64,000 bases of DNA from Muribaculaceae bacterium. GTDB lineage: Bacteria > Bacteroidota > Bacteroidia > Bacteroidales > Muribaculaceae. Positions 18,801-26,007 of this stretch are shown here, in pieces; position 1 is the first letter of the stretch; the number at the start of each line of letters is the position of its first letter. The notes under the pieces were generated by a model, which saw only the letters and a list, made by a program, of their open reading frames with translations, was not told where the DNA came from and ran no database searches. The position numbers and the translations under genes are program-made. The stretch covers positions 22,614 through 86,613 of the forward strand of contig JAGCRW010000067.1 in assembly GCA_017964485.1 (NCBI GenBank). Reading direction: 5' to 3'.

Positions 18801-19239
18801 CCTAACGCTCATGTTCCCATCCGATTATGTGCCGCAGGAGAACGAGCGCATATCGCTTTACCGCGAACTCGACAACATGGAGAGCCAGCGCGACGTGGAT
18901 GAGTTCGAGGCTCGTCTGCGTGACCGCTTCGGCGAGATTCCCGACGTGGGCAAGGAGCTCATTCGCATCGTGCCGCTGCGACGCACCGCGCGCCGACTCG
19001 GCATTGAGAAAATTGCCCTGATGAAAGGACAGCTGTATGCCTATTTCGTGGGAGAAGAAAACATTGCCTATTACAACTCGCGCGCCTTTGGACGTATCAT
19101 CAACTACTTGCAGCACAACCCCAAGCGCTGCCAGCTCCGCCAGAAAAACAACCGCCGTTCAATGATTATCGATGATGTCACCACCGTCCACCAGGCCTTA
19201 GACATCCTACGTACTATCACAACCATGGACGCAGTGTGA
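15856..19239 (+). CDS. mfd: Transcription-repair coupling factor Mfd
   Basis: A 1127-residue SF2 DNA translocase. The N-terminal UvrB-homology region contains YVYEPGQFSVRGSILDVYSY. The RNA-polymerase-interaction domain has DFIVHEDHGIGRFEGLLRT near residue 440. The motor has Walker A CGDVGFGKTEVAIRAAF (about 590), the DEEQ box in LLVVDEEQKFGV, and motifs TMSATPIPRTLQF and HQLRGRVGRSNRKAFCYLL. The TRCF C-terminal domain closes the protein. It pushes or removes stalled RNA polymerase and recruits UvrA. The start is GTG, overlapping the protease stop by 4 bp. Confidence 0.98.
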   Translation: MKLSPLELSELSELLFTTAQRTALKRLVSGKTNRVMVVDGLAGSAAAMLFTALPKGVAPYLIIANDLDEAGYIYNDLCQLTSEAQVLMFPSGYKRDIKYGQIDAPQEILRTEVLNRWHSDSGLRWVVTYPEALAEKVVPRESIEKSTVTLEVGKEEDLTQVAVRLRELGFQEVDYVYEPGQFSVRGSILDVYSYSNEYPYRIDFFGDEIDSVRTFNVETQLSQERLQSVSIINNTSSQAAGAGVSMLDFVGSEVTLLVRDINWLRQRVEAIGKETMSQSAIEAQECDSEAMLKVVDVPQFLTSLNAMRRLEFYYGESQATGNAKLSLHCSPQGIYHKNFDLISQSFTDFLERGYTLYILSDSAKQIERLRVIFDDRHDEIVFTPVSKTLHEGFVDDDRKMCVFTDHQIFDRFHKYNLKSERARSGKLALSLKELNQIETGDFIVHEDHGIGRFEGLLRTRLNGTMQEMIKLSYLNGDVIFVSIHALHKLSKYRGKEGVPPKLSKLGTGKWERIKSRTKGRLKDIARDLIKLYAQRREEKGFAFSPDGYLQQELEASFIYEDTPDQLRASQAVKADMEKDKPMDRLVCGDVGFGKTEVAIRAAFKAAVDGKQTAVLVPTTVLAFQHYNTFRDRLKDFPVRIDYLSRARKPKDVKQILADLAEGKIDIIIGTHKLIGKTVKFKDLGLLVVDEEQKFGVAVKDKLKQLKVNVDTLTMSATPIPRTLQFSLMGARDLSTINTPPANRYPILTSINALEDDVVKEAINFELSRNGQVFFVNNRIEPLYNLNAMINRLVPDARVVIAHGQMPPEQLEQRIIDFTNHDYDVLLATTIIESGIDMPNVNTIIINNAQNYGLSDLHQLRGRVGRSNRKAFCYLLVPPGVPLTSVARRRLQAIESFSDLGAGIHIAMQDLDIRGAGNLLGAEQSGFIADLGFETYQKILKEAVLELKTEEFADTYMEQAQDDLEIGGDGEVEFAADCVIDTDLTLMFPSDYVPQENERISLYRELDNMESQRDVDEFEARLRDRFGEIPDVGKELIRIVPLRRTARRLGIEKIALMKGQLYAYFVGEENIAYYNSRAFGRIINYLQHNPKRCQLRQKNNRRSMIIDDVTTVHQALDILRTITTMDAV

Positions 19240-19252
19240 GCCAGGAGTTTTT

Positions 19253-19282
19253 AGGCACACTAATTTAACGAATTAGAACTAA
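19253..19282 (+). repeat. 30-bp dispersed repeat, copy 1
   Basis: Begins AGGCACACTAATT and matches 27 of 30 bases of a copy at 63454-63483 in the same orientation. It lies just after mfd. The spacer 19240-19441 otherwise contains only the aminopeptidase promoter. Confidence 0.65.
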
Positions 19283-19356
19283 TTAAAGCAGGCGGGCAAT
19301 TGTCACTGATAAAAAAGACAACAGAGATAATTGTCTCTCATTGTCTTAAAGAATGA

Positions 19357-19388
19357 TTTGCGTATATCGCAATTTATTGCTAACTTTG
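19357..19388 (+). promoter_or_regulatory. Promoter of the aminopeptidase P gene
   Basis: TTTG at 19357-19360, a 20-bp spacer and TAACTTTG at 19381-19388, an exact match to the Bacteroidota pattern; start codon about 53 bp downstream. Confidence 0.7.
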
Positions 19389-19441
19389 AGCGTTCTTTAA
19401 GAAAAAAAGAGTAATAACCTAATAAAACCGATAACCTAATT

Positions 19442-20839
19442 ATGTTCAACAAAGAAGTTTATGTAGAGCGTCGCGAGGAGTTGAAAAAACTTATGAACGA
19501 CGGTGTGGTGGTGCTTTTTGGCAATAATGAGTCACCCAACAATTACCCTAATAATGCTTATTATCCCTTCCGTCAGGATTCGTCGTTCCTGTACTATTTC
19601 GGTCAGAAACGCGATGGTCTGGTAGGCGTGATCGACGTGGAGAGCGGCAAGGAGACCCTCTTTGGCGACGACATCGACATCGAGGATATCGTATGGTATG
19701 GCTCAGTCGACAGTGTTGCCGACATGGCAGCCCAAGTGGGTGTGAAGAACAGCGCGCCAATGGCCAAACTCGAAGTCCTGGTGAAAGATGCATTGGCAAA
19801 GGGCCGCAAGGTGCACTTCCTGCCACCTTATCGCCACGACACAATGATTCAGATTATGGACCTGCTGGGCATCCACCCAAGCAAGCAGAAAGAGGCTGCT
19901 TCGCTTGAACTCATCAAGGCTGTTGTGAAGATGCGTTCGGTAAAGAGTGCTCTCGAGATTGAGGAGATGGAGCGTGCCTGCGCCATCGGCTACAAGATGC
20001 ACACCACTGCGATGAAGCTTGTGAAGCCCGGCGTAACCGAGAAATACATAGGCGGACAAATCAACGGCATAGCACAGAGCTACGGCGCTCAAGTGAGCTT
20101 CGGTACTATTTTCTCGCAGCATGGCGAGATTATGCACGGCGCGCCCTCGATGGCAGAACTTGAAGCAGGCCGACTGGTTCTCTGTGACTGCGGTGCCGAG
20201 ACCATCGAGCACTACTGCAGCGATAATACCCGCACCATGCCTGTAAACGGCAAGTTCACCTCGCGTCAGCTGTCAATCTACAGCATCGTTGAGGACTGCC
20301 ACGACCTGGTGCTCAAAATTGCCAAACCAGGCGTGAAATACTTTGACGTTCACATGGCAGTGTGCCGCTTGATGACCGAGCGCCTGAAGGTCCTCGGACT
20401 GATGAAGGGAGACATTGACGAGGCGGTTGCCGCTGGCGCTCACGCCTTGTTCCTGCCTCACGGACTGGGCCACATGATGGGTATGGACGTGCACGACATG
20501 GAAGGATTGGGACAGATTTATGTGGGCTTTGACGAGGAGACTCGTCCACGCCTCGACCAGTTTGGCACCAACGCCCTGCGCATGGGCCGCCGTCTGGAGG
20601 AAGGCTTCGTGGTTACCGATGAGCCAGGTATCTACTTCATTCCCGACCTTATCGACGAGTGGCGCGAGAAAGGCCACTGCGCCGAGTTCCTCAACTTCGA
20701 CAAGATTGAGACCTACAAGGACTTTGGAGGCATCCGCATCGAGGACGATGTGCTAATCACCGCCAAAGGCTGCCGATTCCTCGGCAAGGACATTATTCCT
20801 TACCATCCTAAAGATATTGAGGAGTTTATGGCTCAATGA
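19442..20839 (+). CDS. pepP: Xaa-Pro aminopeptidase (M24B, aminopeptidase P-like)
   Basis: A 465-residue cytosolic metallopeptidase of standard length. The N-terminal creatinase-like domain (NYPNNAYYPFRQDSSFLYYF) leads into a pita-bread domain. The metal ligands are recognisable: Asp in LCDCGAE, Asp in YCSDNTRT, His in LPHGLGHMMGMDVHD, Glu in VTDEPGIYF and Glu in GIRIEDDVL. It removes the N-terminal residue when proline is second, supporting peptide use. It is transcribed alone from its own promoter. A heptanucleotide array starts one base after its TGA. Confidence 0.95.
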   Translation: MFNKEVYVERREELKKLMNDGVVVLFGNNESPNNYPNNAYYPFRQDSSFLYYFGQKRDGLVGVIDVESGKETLFGDDIDIEDIVWYGSVDSVADMAAQVGVKNSAPMAKLEVLVKDALAKGRKVHFLPPYRHDTMIQIMDLLGIHPSKQKEAASLELIKAVVKMRSVKSALEIEEMERACAIGYKMHTTAMKLVKPGVTEKYIGGQINGIAQSYGAQVSFGTIFSQHGEIMHGAPSMAELEAGRLVLCDCGAETIEHYCSDNTRTMPVNGKFTSRQLSIYSIVEDCHDLVLKIAKPGVKYFDVHMAVCRLMTERLKVLGLMKGDIDEAVAAGAHALFLPHGLGHMMGMDVHDMEGLGQIYVGFDEETRPRLDQFGTNALRMGRRLEEGFVVTDEPGIYFIPDLIDEWREKGHCAEFLNFDKIETYKDFGGIRIEDDVLITAKGCRFLGKDIIPYHPKDIEEFMAQ

Positions 20840-20840
20840 C

Positions 20841-20936
20841 AGTTAAGAGTTAAGAGGGGAGAGTTGAGAGATATTCTTCCCTCTTTTATTGTTAGTCGTT
20901 AGATTGACTCTTTCTTTTTCCCTCTTCCCTTTCCCC
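20841..20936. repeat. Heptanucleotide arrays between and inside convergent gene ends
   Basis: 20841-20868 holds four 7-bp units (consensus AGTTAAG or variants), starting right after the aminopeptidase stop. Around 20888-20901 are two related units (TTGTTAG, TCGTTAG). 20909-20936 has four pyrimidine-rich units (for example TCTTCCC) that encode the basic C-terminus (GKGRGKKKES) of the minus-strand activase. So the array runs over the stop codon into coding sequence. Confidence 0.8.
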
Positions 20937-21558
20937 TGTTTACGATATAATCAAACTCATCGAAGTTTTTCACTCCCATTTCTTCGAGCAGGGCGCGGCT
21001 GCGGTCCACGTCGGCTTGGGTGTTGTGGTTGGGAATGTGGGGAAGACGCACGATGATTTTCTCTGCCATGCCGTCGTGCTCAAGCAGCCAGCGCAGGTTG
21101 TCGAGAACTTGGGAGTTGTCGCGAGTGGTGTATTTCTTGTAGATTGCTGGGTTAGTGTCTTTTATGTCGATAAAAAACTCGCTGATGTGCGGCATCACGC
21201 GCTCAAGATGATGACGGTCAACGTTGAGCGACGTCTCGAGGTTGACTTTCCACTCAGGCACCTTGATGCGGCAGAACTCGTCGATAAACTCGCTGCGCAG
21301 CAGCGGTTCGCCACCACCAAAGGTCACTCCACCGCCAGTGGCGAGGAAGTATAGGTTGTCGAGCAGCAGTTCGTTGAGCAAGTCATCGGTGGTCACGGTG
21401 CGCCACACCATCTTAGGGTCGAGACACTGAGCGTTAAGGCAGTACTTGCATCGTAGCGGACAACTATGAAACGCCACAAGCGTCGTCACCCCCTTGCCGT
21501 CGGTGGCAAGCCTGTGCCGCACTATGCCAATCAATGGTGCTGAAAACTCTTTTTCCAT
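20899..21558 (-). CDS. Radical SAM activating enzyme (glycyl-radical-enzyme-activase-like)
   Basis: A 219-residue radical SAM protein. The cluster motif CPLRCKYC is at residues 33-40, and GGGVTFGGGEPLLR matches the GGEP SAM-binding motif. The layout resembles the core of PFL-type activases without the extra ferredoxin insert, although no glycyl radical enzyme partner is visible nearby. Activases make a glycyl radical on a partner; other small radical SAM enzymes share this fold, so the partner is open. The basic tail is encoded by a heptanucleotide array and is probably not functional. A palindromic operator-like element lies 15 bp upstream and the gene follows three paralogous Cys-module genes on the same strand. 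Confidence 0.82.
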   Translation of the reverse strand: MEKEFSAPLIGIVRHRLATDGKGVTTLVAFHSCPLRCKYCLNAQCLDPKMVWRTVTTDDLLNELLLDNLYFLATGGGVTFGGGEPLLRSEFIDEFCRIKVPEWKVNLETSLNVDRHHLERVMPHISEFFIDIKDTNPAIYKKYTTRDNSQVLDNLRWLLEHDGMAEKIIVRLPHIPNHNTQADVDRSRALLEEMGVKNFDEFDYIVNRGKGRGKKKESI

Positions 21559-21572
21559 ATCTAAATTTGAAT

Positions 21573-21605
21573 GTATACCAACTGGTATTACACCAAGTGG
21601 TATAC
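21573..21605. promoter_or_regulatory. Double palindrome, possible operator
   Basis: Two adjacent dyads, ATACCA-N2-TGGTAT and ACACCA-N2-TGGTAT, together form a larger inverted repeat bounded by GTATACCA and its complement. There is no T-run, so it is unlikely to be a terminator. Its position 15 bp upstream of the activase start suggests a repressor site; GntR-type regulators often use TGGTATACCA-like sites. That assignment is inference. Confidence 0.5.
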
Positions 21606-21623
21606 ATCATAGCGTGAGCGCTA

Positions 21624-22121
21624 TCAGTTCTTCTTTGTAGAAGATTTCTTGGTGGTTTTCTTTTTTGTAGTGGTTTTGGGCTGAGTCGTGTTGTTTGGCT
21701 CGTCGGTGGGTTGGTCTATGACAGGCATAGCCACGTCGCCCATGAGTCGCATGTCAGTGTCAGGGTTGTCGCAGTTGTTGGTGACTGTTGTAGAGTCGGT
21801 TTTGTTGTCGTTATTTGCCTGGTTGGCTGGCTGGGGAGAGTTGGGGTTCACGATCATTCCGTTGGGTTGAAATATCTTGTGGCACGACGACATGGCGCCG
21901 AGGGCCACACTAAGTCCTGCGATTGTCACAGCCTTGCCTAGGGCCTGACGTACACGTAATTGCTTCTCCAACCACTGTGTCTCGCTTTCGCATGCAGGGC
22001 AAGTGCCAGCGCAGTCGCCCTCATGGGTGCACTCATTGGGGGTGTAGTCAATCTCGTTGGCTTCGGCGATTTCTCGCCTGATTCCCTTTAGTGTCTCACA
22101 TATTTGTTTGCCTTGCTTCAT
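21624..22121 (-). CDS. Cys/His-module membrane protein, paralogue A (uncharacterised)
   Basis: 165 residues. Residues 1-74 form a module shared with two neighbouring proteins: ICETLKGIRREIAEANEIDY, then C31-x-H33-x3-C37-x3-C41-x2-C44 within ECTHEGDCAGTCPAC, a basic amphipathic stretch, and a hydrophobic segment (KAVTIAGLSVALGAMSSC, residues 63-80). That segment ends in a lipobox-like MSSC. The C-terminal half is Asn/Thr/Pro-rich, holds LMGDVAMP and ends in a Lys/Thr tail. Predicted topology is a cytoplasmic metal- or cluster-binding module and an exported tail. I do not know its function. It is the third gene of a minus-strand series upstream of the activase. Confidence 0.75.
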   Translation of the reverse strand: MKQGKQICETLKGIRREIAEANEIDYTPNECTHEGDCAGTCPACESETQWLEKQLRVRQALGKAVTIAGLSVALGAMSSCHKIFQPNGMIVNPNSPQPANQANNDNKTDSTTVTNNCDNPDTDMRLMGDVAMPVIDQPTDEPNNTTQPKTTTKKKTTKKSSTKKN

Positions 22122-22126
22122 ACTAG

Positions 22127-22214
22127 TTTACAGTTGTCAGTTATCAGTCTTCAGTTGTCAGAACGAACACGATCCCGTTCCCGTTCACGTTGCACGTTTC
22201 ACATTCTACATTAT
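22127..22214. repeat. Heptanucleotide arrays between paralogues A and B
   Basis: 22127-22161 has five 7-bp units of consensus TTGTCAG. 22187-22214 has four units starting ACGTTGC, running across the TAG stop of paralogue B (22206-22208). Confidence 0.8.
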
Positions 22215-22706
22215 TGTGTTCCCATTCTCGTCAACGGCCACTTCGCCCATCCATTGCTCATCATCGTCGCCGTTGCCCTTTGAGGATATGCCCTCATCGT
22301 CACCTTTCAGGGGAGTGAAAGAATGTATTGTGTCATCATCCTCGGAACCAGAGTTAAAGAACGAATTGTCAACTATGCCAGCGGTGGTTACATCTGATGA
22401 GGTTGAACATTCAAGTGACTCCTCCTCTTCATCGGAGATGTCAAGAGAATAGTGCTTGTGATGGTGGCACGAGGTCATGCTTCCAAGCGCCAGACTCAGT
22501 CCGGCGATGGCAACCGCTTTGCCCAGCGCCTGGCGGTTGCGCAGTTGGCGCTCGAGCCAGCGTGTCTCGCTTTCGCACTTGGGGCAGGTGCCAGCGCAGT
22601 CGCCCTCGTGGTGGCACTCGGCTGGAGTGTAGTCAATCTCGTTGGCGCTCGCTATCTCGCTGCGGATAGCCTTCAGTGTCTCACAAATTTTCTTGCCTTT
22701 TTTCAT
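22206..22706 (-). CDS. Cys/His-module membrane protein, paralogue B (uncharacterised)
   Basis: 166 residues. The N-terminal module is nearly identical to its neighbours (KICETLKAIRSEIASANEID, then ECHHEGDCAGTCPKC with the same C-x-H-x3-C-x3-C-x2-C spacing). The hydrophobic segment ends GSMTSCHHHKH, where the Cys could be lipidated and the following His cluster could bind metal. The C-terminal half is very acidic (ISDEEEESLE, EDDDTIHS) and ends EQWMGEVAVDENGNTIM; the WMGEVAV motif echoes LMGDVAM of paralogue A. The stop is TAG. Function unknown. High DNA similarity to the other copies indicates recent duplication or gene conversion. Confidence 0.75.
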   Translation of the reverse strand: MKKGKKICETLKAIRSEIASANEIDYTPAECHHEGDCAGTCPKCESETRWLERQLRNRQALGKAVAIAGLSLALGSMTSCHHHKHYSLDISDEEEESLECSTSSDVTTAGIVDNSFFNSGSEDDDTIHSFTPLKGDDEGISSKGNGDDDEQWMGEVAVDENGNTIM

Positions 22707-22754
22707 AATATGGTAGTTTTGTCGCTTCGCTGTTGGTTGTTAGTTCTTTGATTC

Positions 22755-23681
22755 TCAATCTCCAATCTCCGATTCCCGTTTTGAGAAGTCATAGATAAAC
22801 TCCACTGGGATGAGTTTCCAGGAGCGTACAAATGATCTCGAGATGCGGGCGGGGCGGAATGGGGGCAGATTCTTCACCACGCGGAGAGCCTCTTCATCGA
22901 AGACAGGGGCAGTAGTGGTTTTCTCAATCATGGCATCGCTGATAGTGCCGTCAAGTTCCACAAGGGCCTTCACGATGCAGCGCGCCTTTATAGTTCCACC
23001 CATCTCTTTGATGGGCTCAAGGATTTCTTCAGGTATATATAGCTGGTCTCTGATGAGAGAATCCATTGCTTCGTCGCCACCGGGGAATTGTGCCTCCTCA
23101 TCAACATTGGTGAAGACAGAGTCGGGGTGAGGATTATACATCGAAACAATCCCTGTTGTGAAAGATTCAATGTAAACCGTGTCGCCATTCTCATTGATAA
23201 TGGTGTCGCGTTTATTTTCTAATTGTTGCCTATTATTTCGTTTGTTGCTAACAGAATCATTCTCGTGCTTTTCAGGAGGCCTTGGCACTTTGCCTCTGAT
23301 AAGCCTTTGGGACGAGTCCCTTATAGCAGGAACAGGTTCTGATGCCACCACATTACCCTGTTGACTCACTTTTATCGTTTTGCTGGTGCGATGGCGGCTT
23401 TTGGTCTTTTTGTTCCCTGGTTCTAATGGCGCTGTTGTGGCAGCGCTTGCAGCAACTGTCAGAGCCATACTCACTCCAGCGATACTCACCACTTTGCCTA
23501 ATGCCTGACGCGCACGCAGTTGACGCTCTATCCACCGCATCTCGCTCTCGCAGGCTGGGCATGTGCCAGCGCAGTCGCCCTCATGGTCGCAAGGAGTGGG
23601 GGTGTAGTCAATCTCGTTGGCACTCGCTATCTCGCTACGGATAGCCTTTAGAGTATTGCATATATATTTACCTTGTTTCAT
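22755..23681 (-). CDS. Cys/His-module protein fused to a TonB C-terminal domain, paralogue C
   Basis: 308 residues. The same N-terminal module (ICNTLKAIRSEIASANEIDY, PCDHEGDCAGTCPAC) is followed by a hydrophobic segment (VVSIAGVSMALTVAASAATT) without the lipobox Cys. A Lys/Pro-rich linker (about 90-175) follows. The last 100 residues form a TonB C-terminal domain: AQFPGGDEAMDSLI, IVKALVELDGTISDAMIEKT, FDEEALRVVKNLPPFRPA. TonB domains work in the periplasm, which supports an N-in/C-out topology for all three paralogues. It is the first gene of the series and has its own promoter upstream. Its last codons are written by a heptanucleotide array near 22755-22785. Confidence 0.82.
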   Translation of the reverse strand: MKQGKYICNTLKAIRSEIASANEIDYTPTPCDHEGDCAGTCPACESEMRWIERQLRARQALGKVVSIAGVSMALTVAASAATTAPLEPGNKKTKSRHRTSKTIKVSQQGNVVASEPVPAIRDSSQRLIRGKVPRPPEKHENDSVSNKRNNRQQLENKRDTIINENGDTVYIESFTTGIVSMYNPHPDSVFTNVDEEAQFPGGDEAMDSLIRDQLYIPEEILEPIKEMGGTIKARCIVKALVELDGTISDAMIEKTTTAPVFDEEALRVVKNLPPFRPARISRSFVRSWKLIPVEFIYDFSKRESEIGD

Positions 23682-23682
23682 A

Positions 23683-23712
23683 GTAGAATAGTTTTGTGTA
23701 GAATAGTTTTGT
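23683..23712. repeat. 15-bp direct tandem repeat
   Basis: Two identical, adjacent copies of GTAGAATAGTTTTGT just upstream of the start of paralogue C. Confidence 0.85.
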
Positions 23713-23782
23713 CGTTTTGCTTTGCACGTTAATGATTAGACTGCAATAATGCCAAAAAGTTAAATGCTTGATAATTAAAATG

Positions 23783-23814
23783 CAAATTTATAACAAATAA
23801 TTGTAATTTGCAAG
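23783..23814 (-). promoter_or_regulatory. Promoter of the Cys-module gene series
   Basis: On the minus strand CTTG (23811-23814), a 20-bp spacer and TAAATTTG (23783-23790), about 100 bp upstream of the paralogue C start. It implies a leader of roughly 95 nt that contains the 15-bp tandem repeat. Confidence 0.55.
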
Positions 23815-23860
23815 TAACATTATCAATTCTGATAGATAACTAGGGAAATTGTGCTTGCTA

Positions 23861-23892
23861 TTTGCATATTTTAATTTTTTGCCTTATCTTTG
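23861..23892 (+). promoter_or_regulatory. Promoter of the FecR-FGE gene
   Basis: TTTG at 23861-23864, a 20-bp spacer, TATCTTTG at 23885-23892. It is part of a block duplicated upstream of the next gene (25932-25990). The leader to the ATG at 24003 is about 100 nt. Confidence 0.7.
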
Positions 23893-23939
23893 TGCGAAAT
23901 GTGTTGTTTTACACCTTCCCATTGACGAATTATTTACTA
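23881..23939 (+). repeat. Duplicated promoter/leader block, copy 1
   Basis: About 59 bp starting at the -7 region and including TTTGTGCGAAA and ATTGACGAATTATT. It matches 25932-25990 upstream of the paralogous gene at about nine in ten positions. Confidence 0.8.
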
Positions 23940-24002
23940 AAATAGCAGATATCAGGTTAAAAGCATCAGATTCTATTAATAATCCCCAAAAACAAAGGTA
24001 TT

Positions 24003-25871
24003 ATGAAAAAAGTCATATTTCTATTATTCTTTTTGTTATCAGCATTGTATTCCTTTGCTAATTATACTTTATCTTATAATGGAGAGAAAGTAGTTTACGA
24101 TATCTATGGCGAAGGTTTCGGTCATATAATTGAAAGACAAAAGAAATCTGAATGCCCTTGGGGACTATTTGTTCATCGTTACGATAATTTATTAAAAAAC
24201 AGAAATGTCAAGATTCTTATTTATAATGCAAATAAACCCAAGAAAGAAGCAAAAAAAATAGAAATTGAGGTTGAGTTCTTTGGTGATGCCAAGAACGGCA
24301 GGTTGATCAATTCTTCTAAAACTTTGCATTTTGTGGAGGATTCAGTTGATGTGGTTAAATACGACTTTACGGTGCCAGATAACTGCACTAGCGGAGGCAT
24401 TCACATCTATTACCATATTCTCAATGAAAGAGATAAGAATAGTGCTGAATATATTTACATTCACGAAGAATTTACTGTCTCTGAACCTAAAAAGAAACCC
24501 TCAGGACATGCCGATAAGTCGCTTGAGAAAAACTCTACCACATGCCCAGTTTGTGATAAAGAGGATACTGGATTGGCTTTTAAATCGATAAAAAGAGACG
24601 TGAAAAAACGTTGTGCCAATGATGATGATCATTGGTCTAAGCGTTTCATGAATGTTAATCTTAAAGACATGATTTATTATGACGATTGGATTAAGACAGG
24701 AGCTAAATCTCAGGCCGTTTTAATAGATTTGCAAAAAACTAATACATTTACCATTAAAGAGAACTCTTCGGTGCTAATGAGCACAGAGAGTGTTACACTG
24801 AAAGCGGGGAAGTTCATAGCAAATGTGAAGCGGAAAATTGAAGGAAAACCATGGTATAAAATAGAGACGCCCACCTTATTTTTTTGGATTAAGGGAACTA
24901 TTGTGGCATGTGAGACATCCGAAAAAAAATCTAAGGTGTGGCTGTTTGCGGGCGAGGTTTCGGTGGATAATAAGAAGACAGGCAAGACTACTGTGCTCAA
25001 ACCAGGTCAAAACATAACTTGTGAAGGCAGCACCTCGCAGGTGAAGAAGTTCGATCTTGAGGCTGGCGCCAAGAAGTTCGGCATCTCAATGGATGAGATT
25101 AAGGAGCACAACCGAAACAACAACGGAGGGGCAACAGATGACACCAACAACCCGAAGAAAAATACTGACAGAATAATCAAGAAATGTAAGATAAAAGGCG
25201 TTGATTTTTCAATGATTAAGGTTGAGGGAGGCACGTTCACCATGGGTGCGACAAAAGAACAAGGCAGCAACCACAGCAACCAGCGCCCCACCCATAAAGT
25301 GACACTATCTACTTATTACATAGGAGATACCGAGGTCACTCAAGAGTTGTGGGAGGCTGTGATGGGCACCATCACAAGTTAGTTCAAGGGCTCCAAACTC
25401 CCAGTGGAGAACGTCAGCTGGGATGAGTGCCAGCAGTTCATAAACAAAATCAATCAACTCACTGGCAAGAAGTTCCGTTTGCCCACTGAGGCAGAGTGGG
25501 AGTTTGCAGCACGTGGCGGCAAAGCAAGCAAAGGCTACAATTTCGCTGGCAGCAACAATGCCGATGCCGTGGCTTGGCATTCTGGTAACAGCAACAACAC
25601 TACACACAAAGTGGGCACAAAGAACGCCAACGAACTCGGCATCTACGACATGTGCGGAAACGTGTGGGAATGGTGCCAAGACTGGTTTGGCGATTATTCC
25701 TCTAGCGCTCAGACTAACCCCAAAGGCGCCTCGTCGGGCACCGACCACCTGAACCGTGGCGGCGCATGGTGCCATGAGCCCAAGTTCGCCACTGTCTTCT
25801 ACCGCGGCACCTCGGGCAAGCCCGACCGCAAAGTCGACAACTTAGGTTTCAGACTGGTACTAGAGCCGTAA
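24003..25871 (+). pseudogene. Exported FecR-like protein fused to an FGE/sulfatase-modifying-factor domain, split by an in-frame TAG
   Basis: The frame runs 24003-25871, broken only by TAG at 25380-25382. It has a signal peptide (MKKVIFLLFFLLSALYSFA), a beta-rich N-terminal domain and a CPVC motif near residue 182. A FecR-like domain follows (YYDDWIKTGAKSQAVLIDL to VLKPGQNITCEG, residues about 222-342). An FGE-type domain follows (MIKVEGGTFTMGATKEQ, TEVTQELWEAVMG, stop, FKGSKLPVENVSWDECQQF, RLPTEAEWEFAARGG, NVWEWCQDWFG, NLGFRLVLEP). The stop falls where relatives usually read S-x-FKG. The C-x4-C pair of true formylglycine-generating enzymes is missing, so the domain is probably structural or binding. 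Read through: about 622 residues. The start at 25404 is only an internal ATG. Confidence 0.82.
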
Positions 25872-25931
25872 CTGCTACGTTGGTTTTATGCTCACTTCGT
25901 TGGTTAGCTGCGCCTCGCTAGTTTGCCTATT

Positions 25932-25990
25932 GCCATATCTTTGTGCGAAAGGTATTGTTTTGCACCTTCTCATTGACGAATTATTAACTG
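25932..25990 (+). repeat. Duplicated promoter/leader block, copy 2
   Basis: Second copy of the block at 23881-23939. It carries TATCTTTG at 25936-25943 as a likely -7 box for the 26008 gene, but there is no good TTTG at the -33 distance, so this copy may be a weaker promoter. Confidence 0.75.
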
Positions 25991-26007
25991 ATAAAAACAT
26001 AATTACT

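Noticed and set aside
9276-25871. General reassignment of TAG to an amino acid
   Set aside because: Two genes are split by TAG, but TAG also ends rel, the 7TM-HD gene, DUF4919, paralogue B and the small basic exported protein at natural C-termini.
25404-25871. Separate sulfatase-modifying-factor gene starting at ATG 25404
   Set aside because: The N-terminal part of the FGE domain lies before the TAG in the same frame, and there is no promoter here.
25888-26007. N-terminal extension of the second FecR-like gene
   Set aside because: The extension is read through the duplicated promoter block, and the signal peptide begins at 26008.
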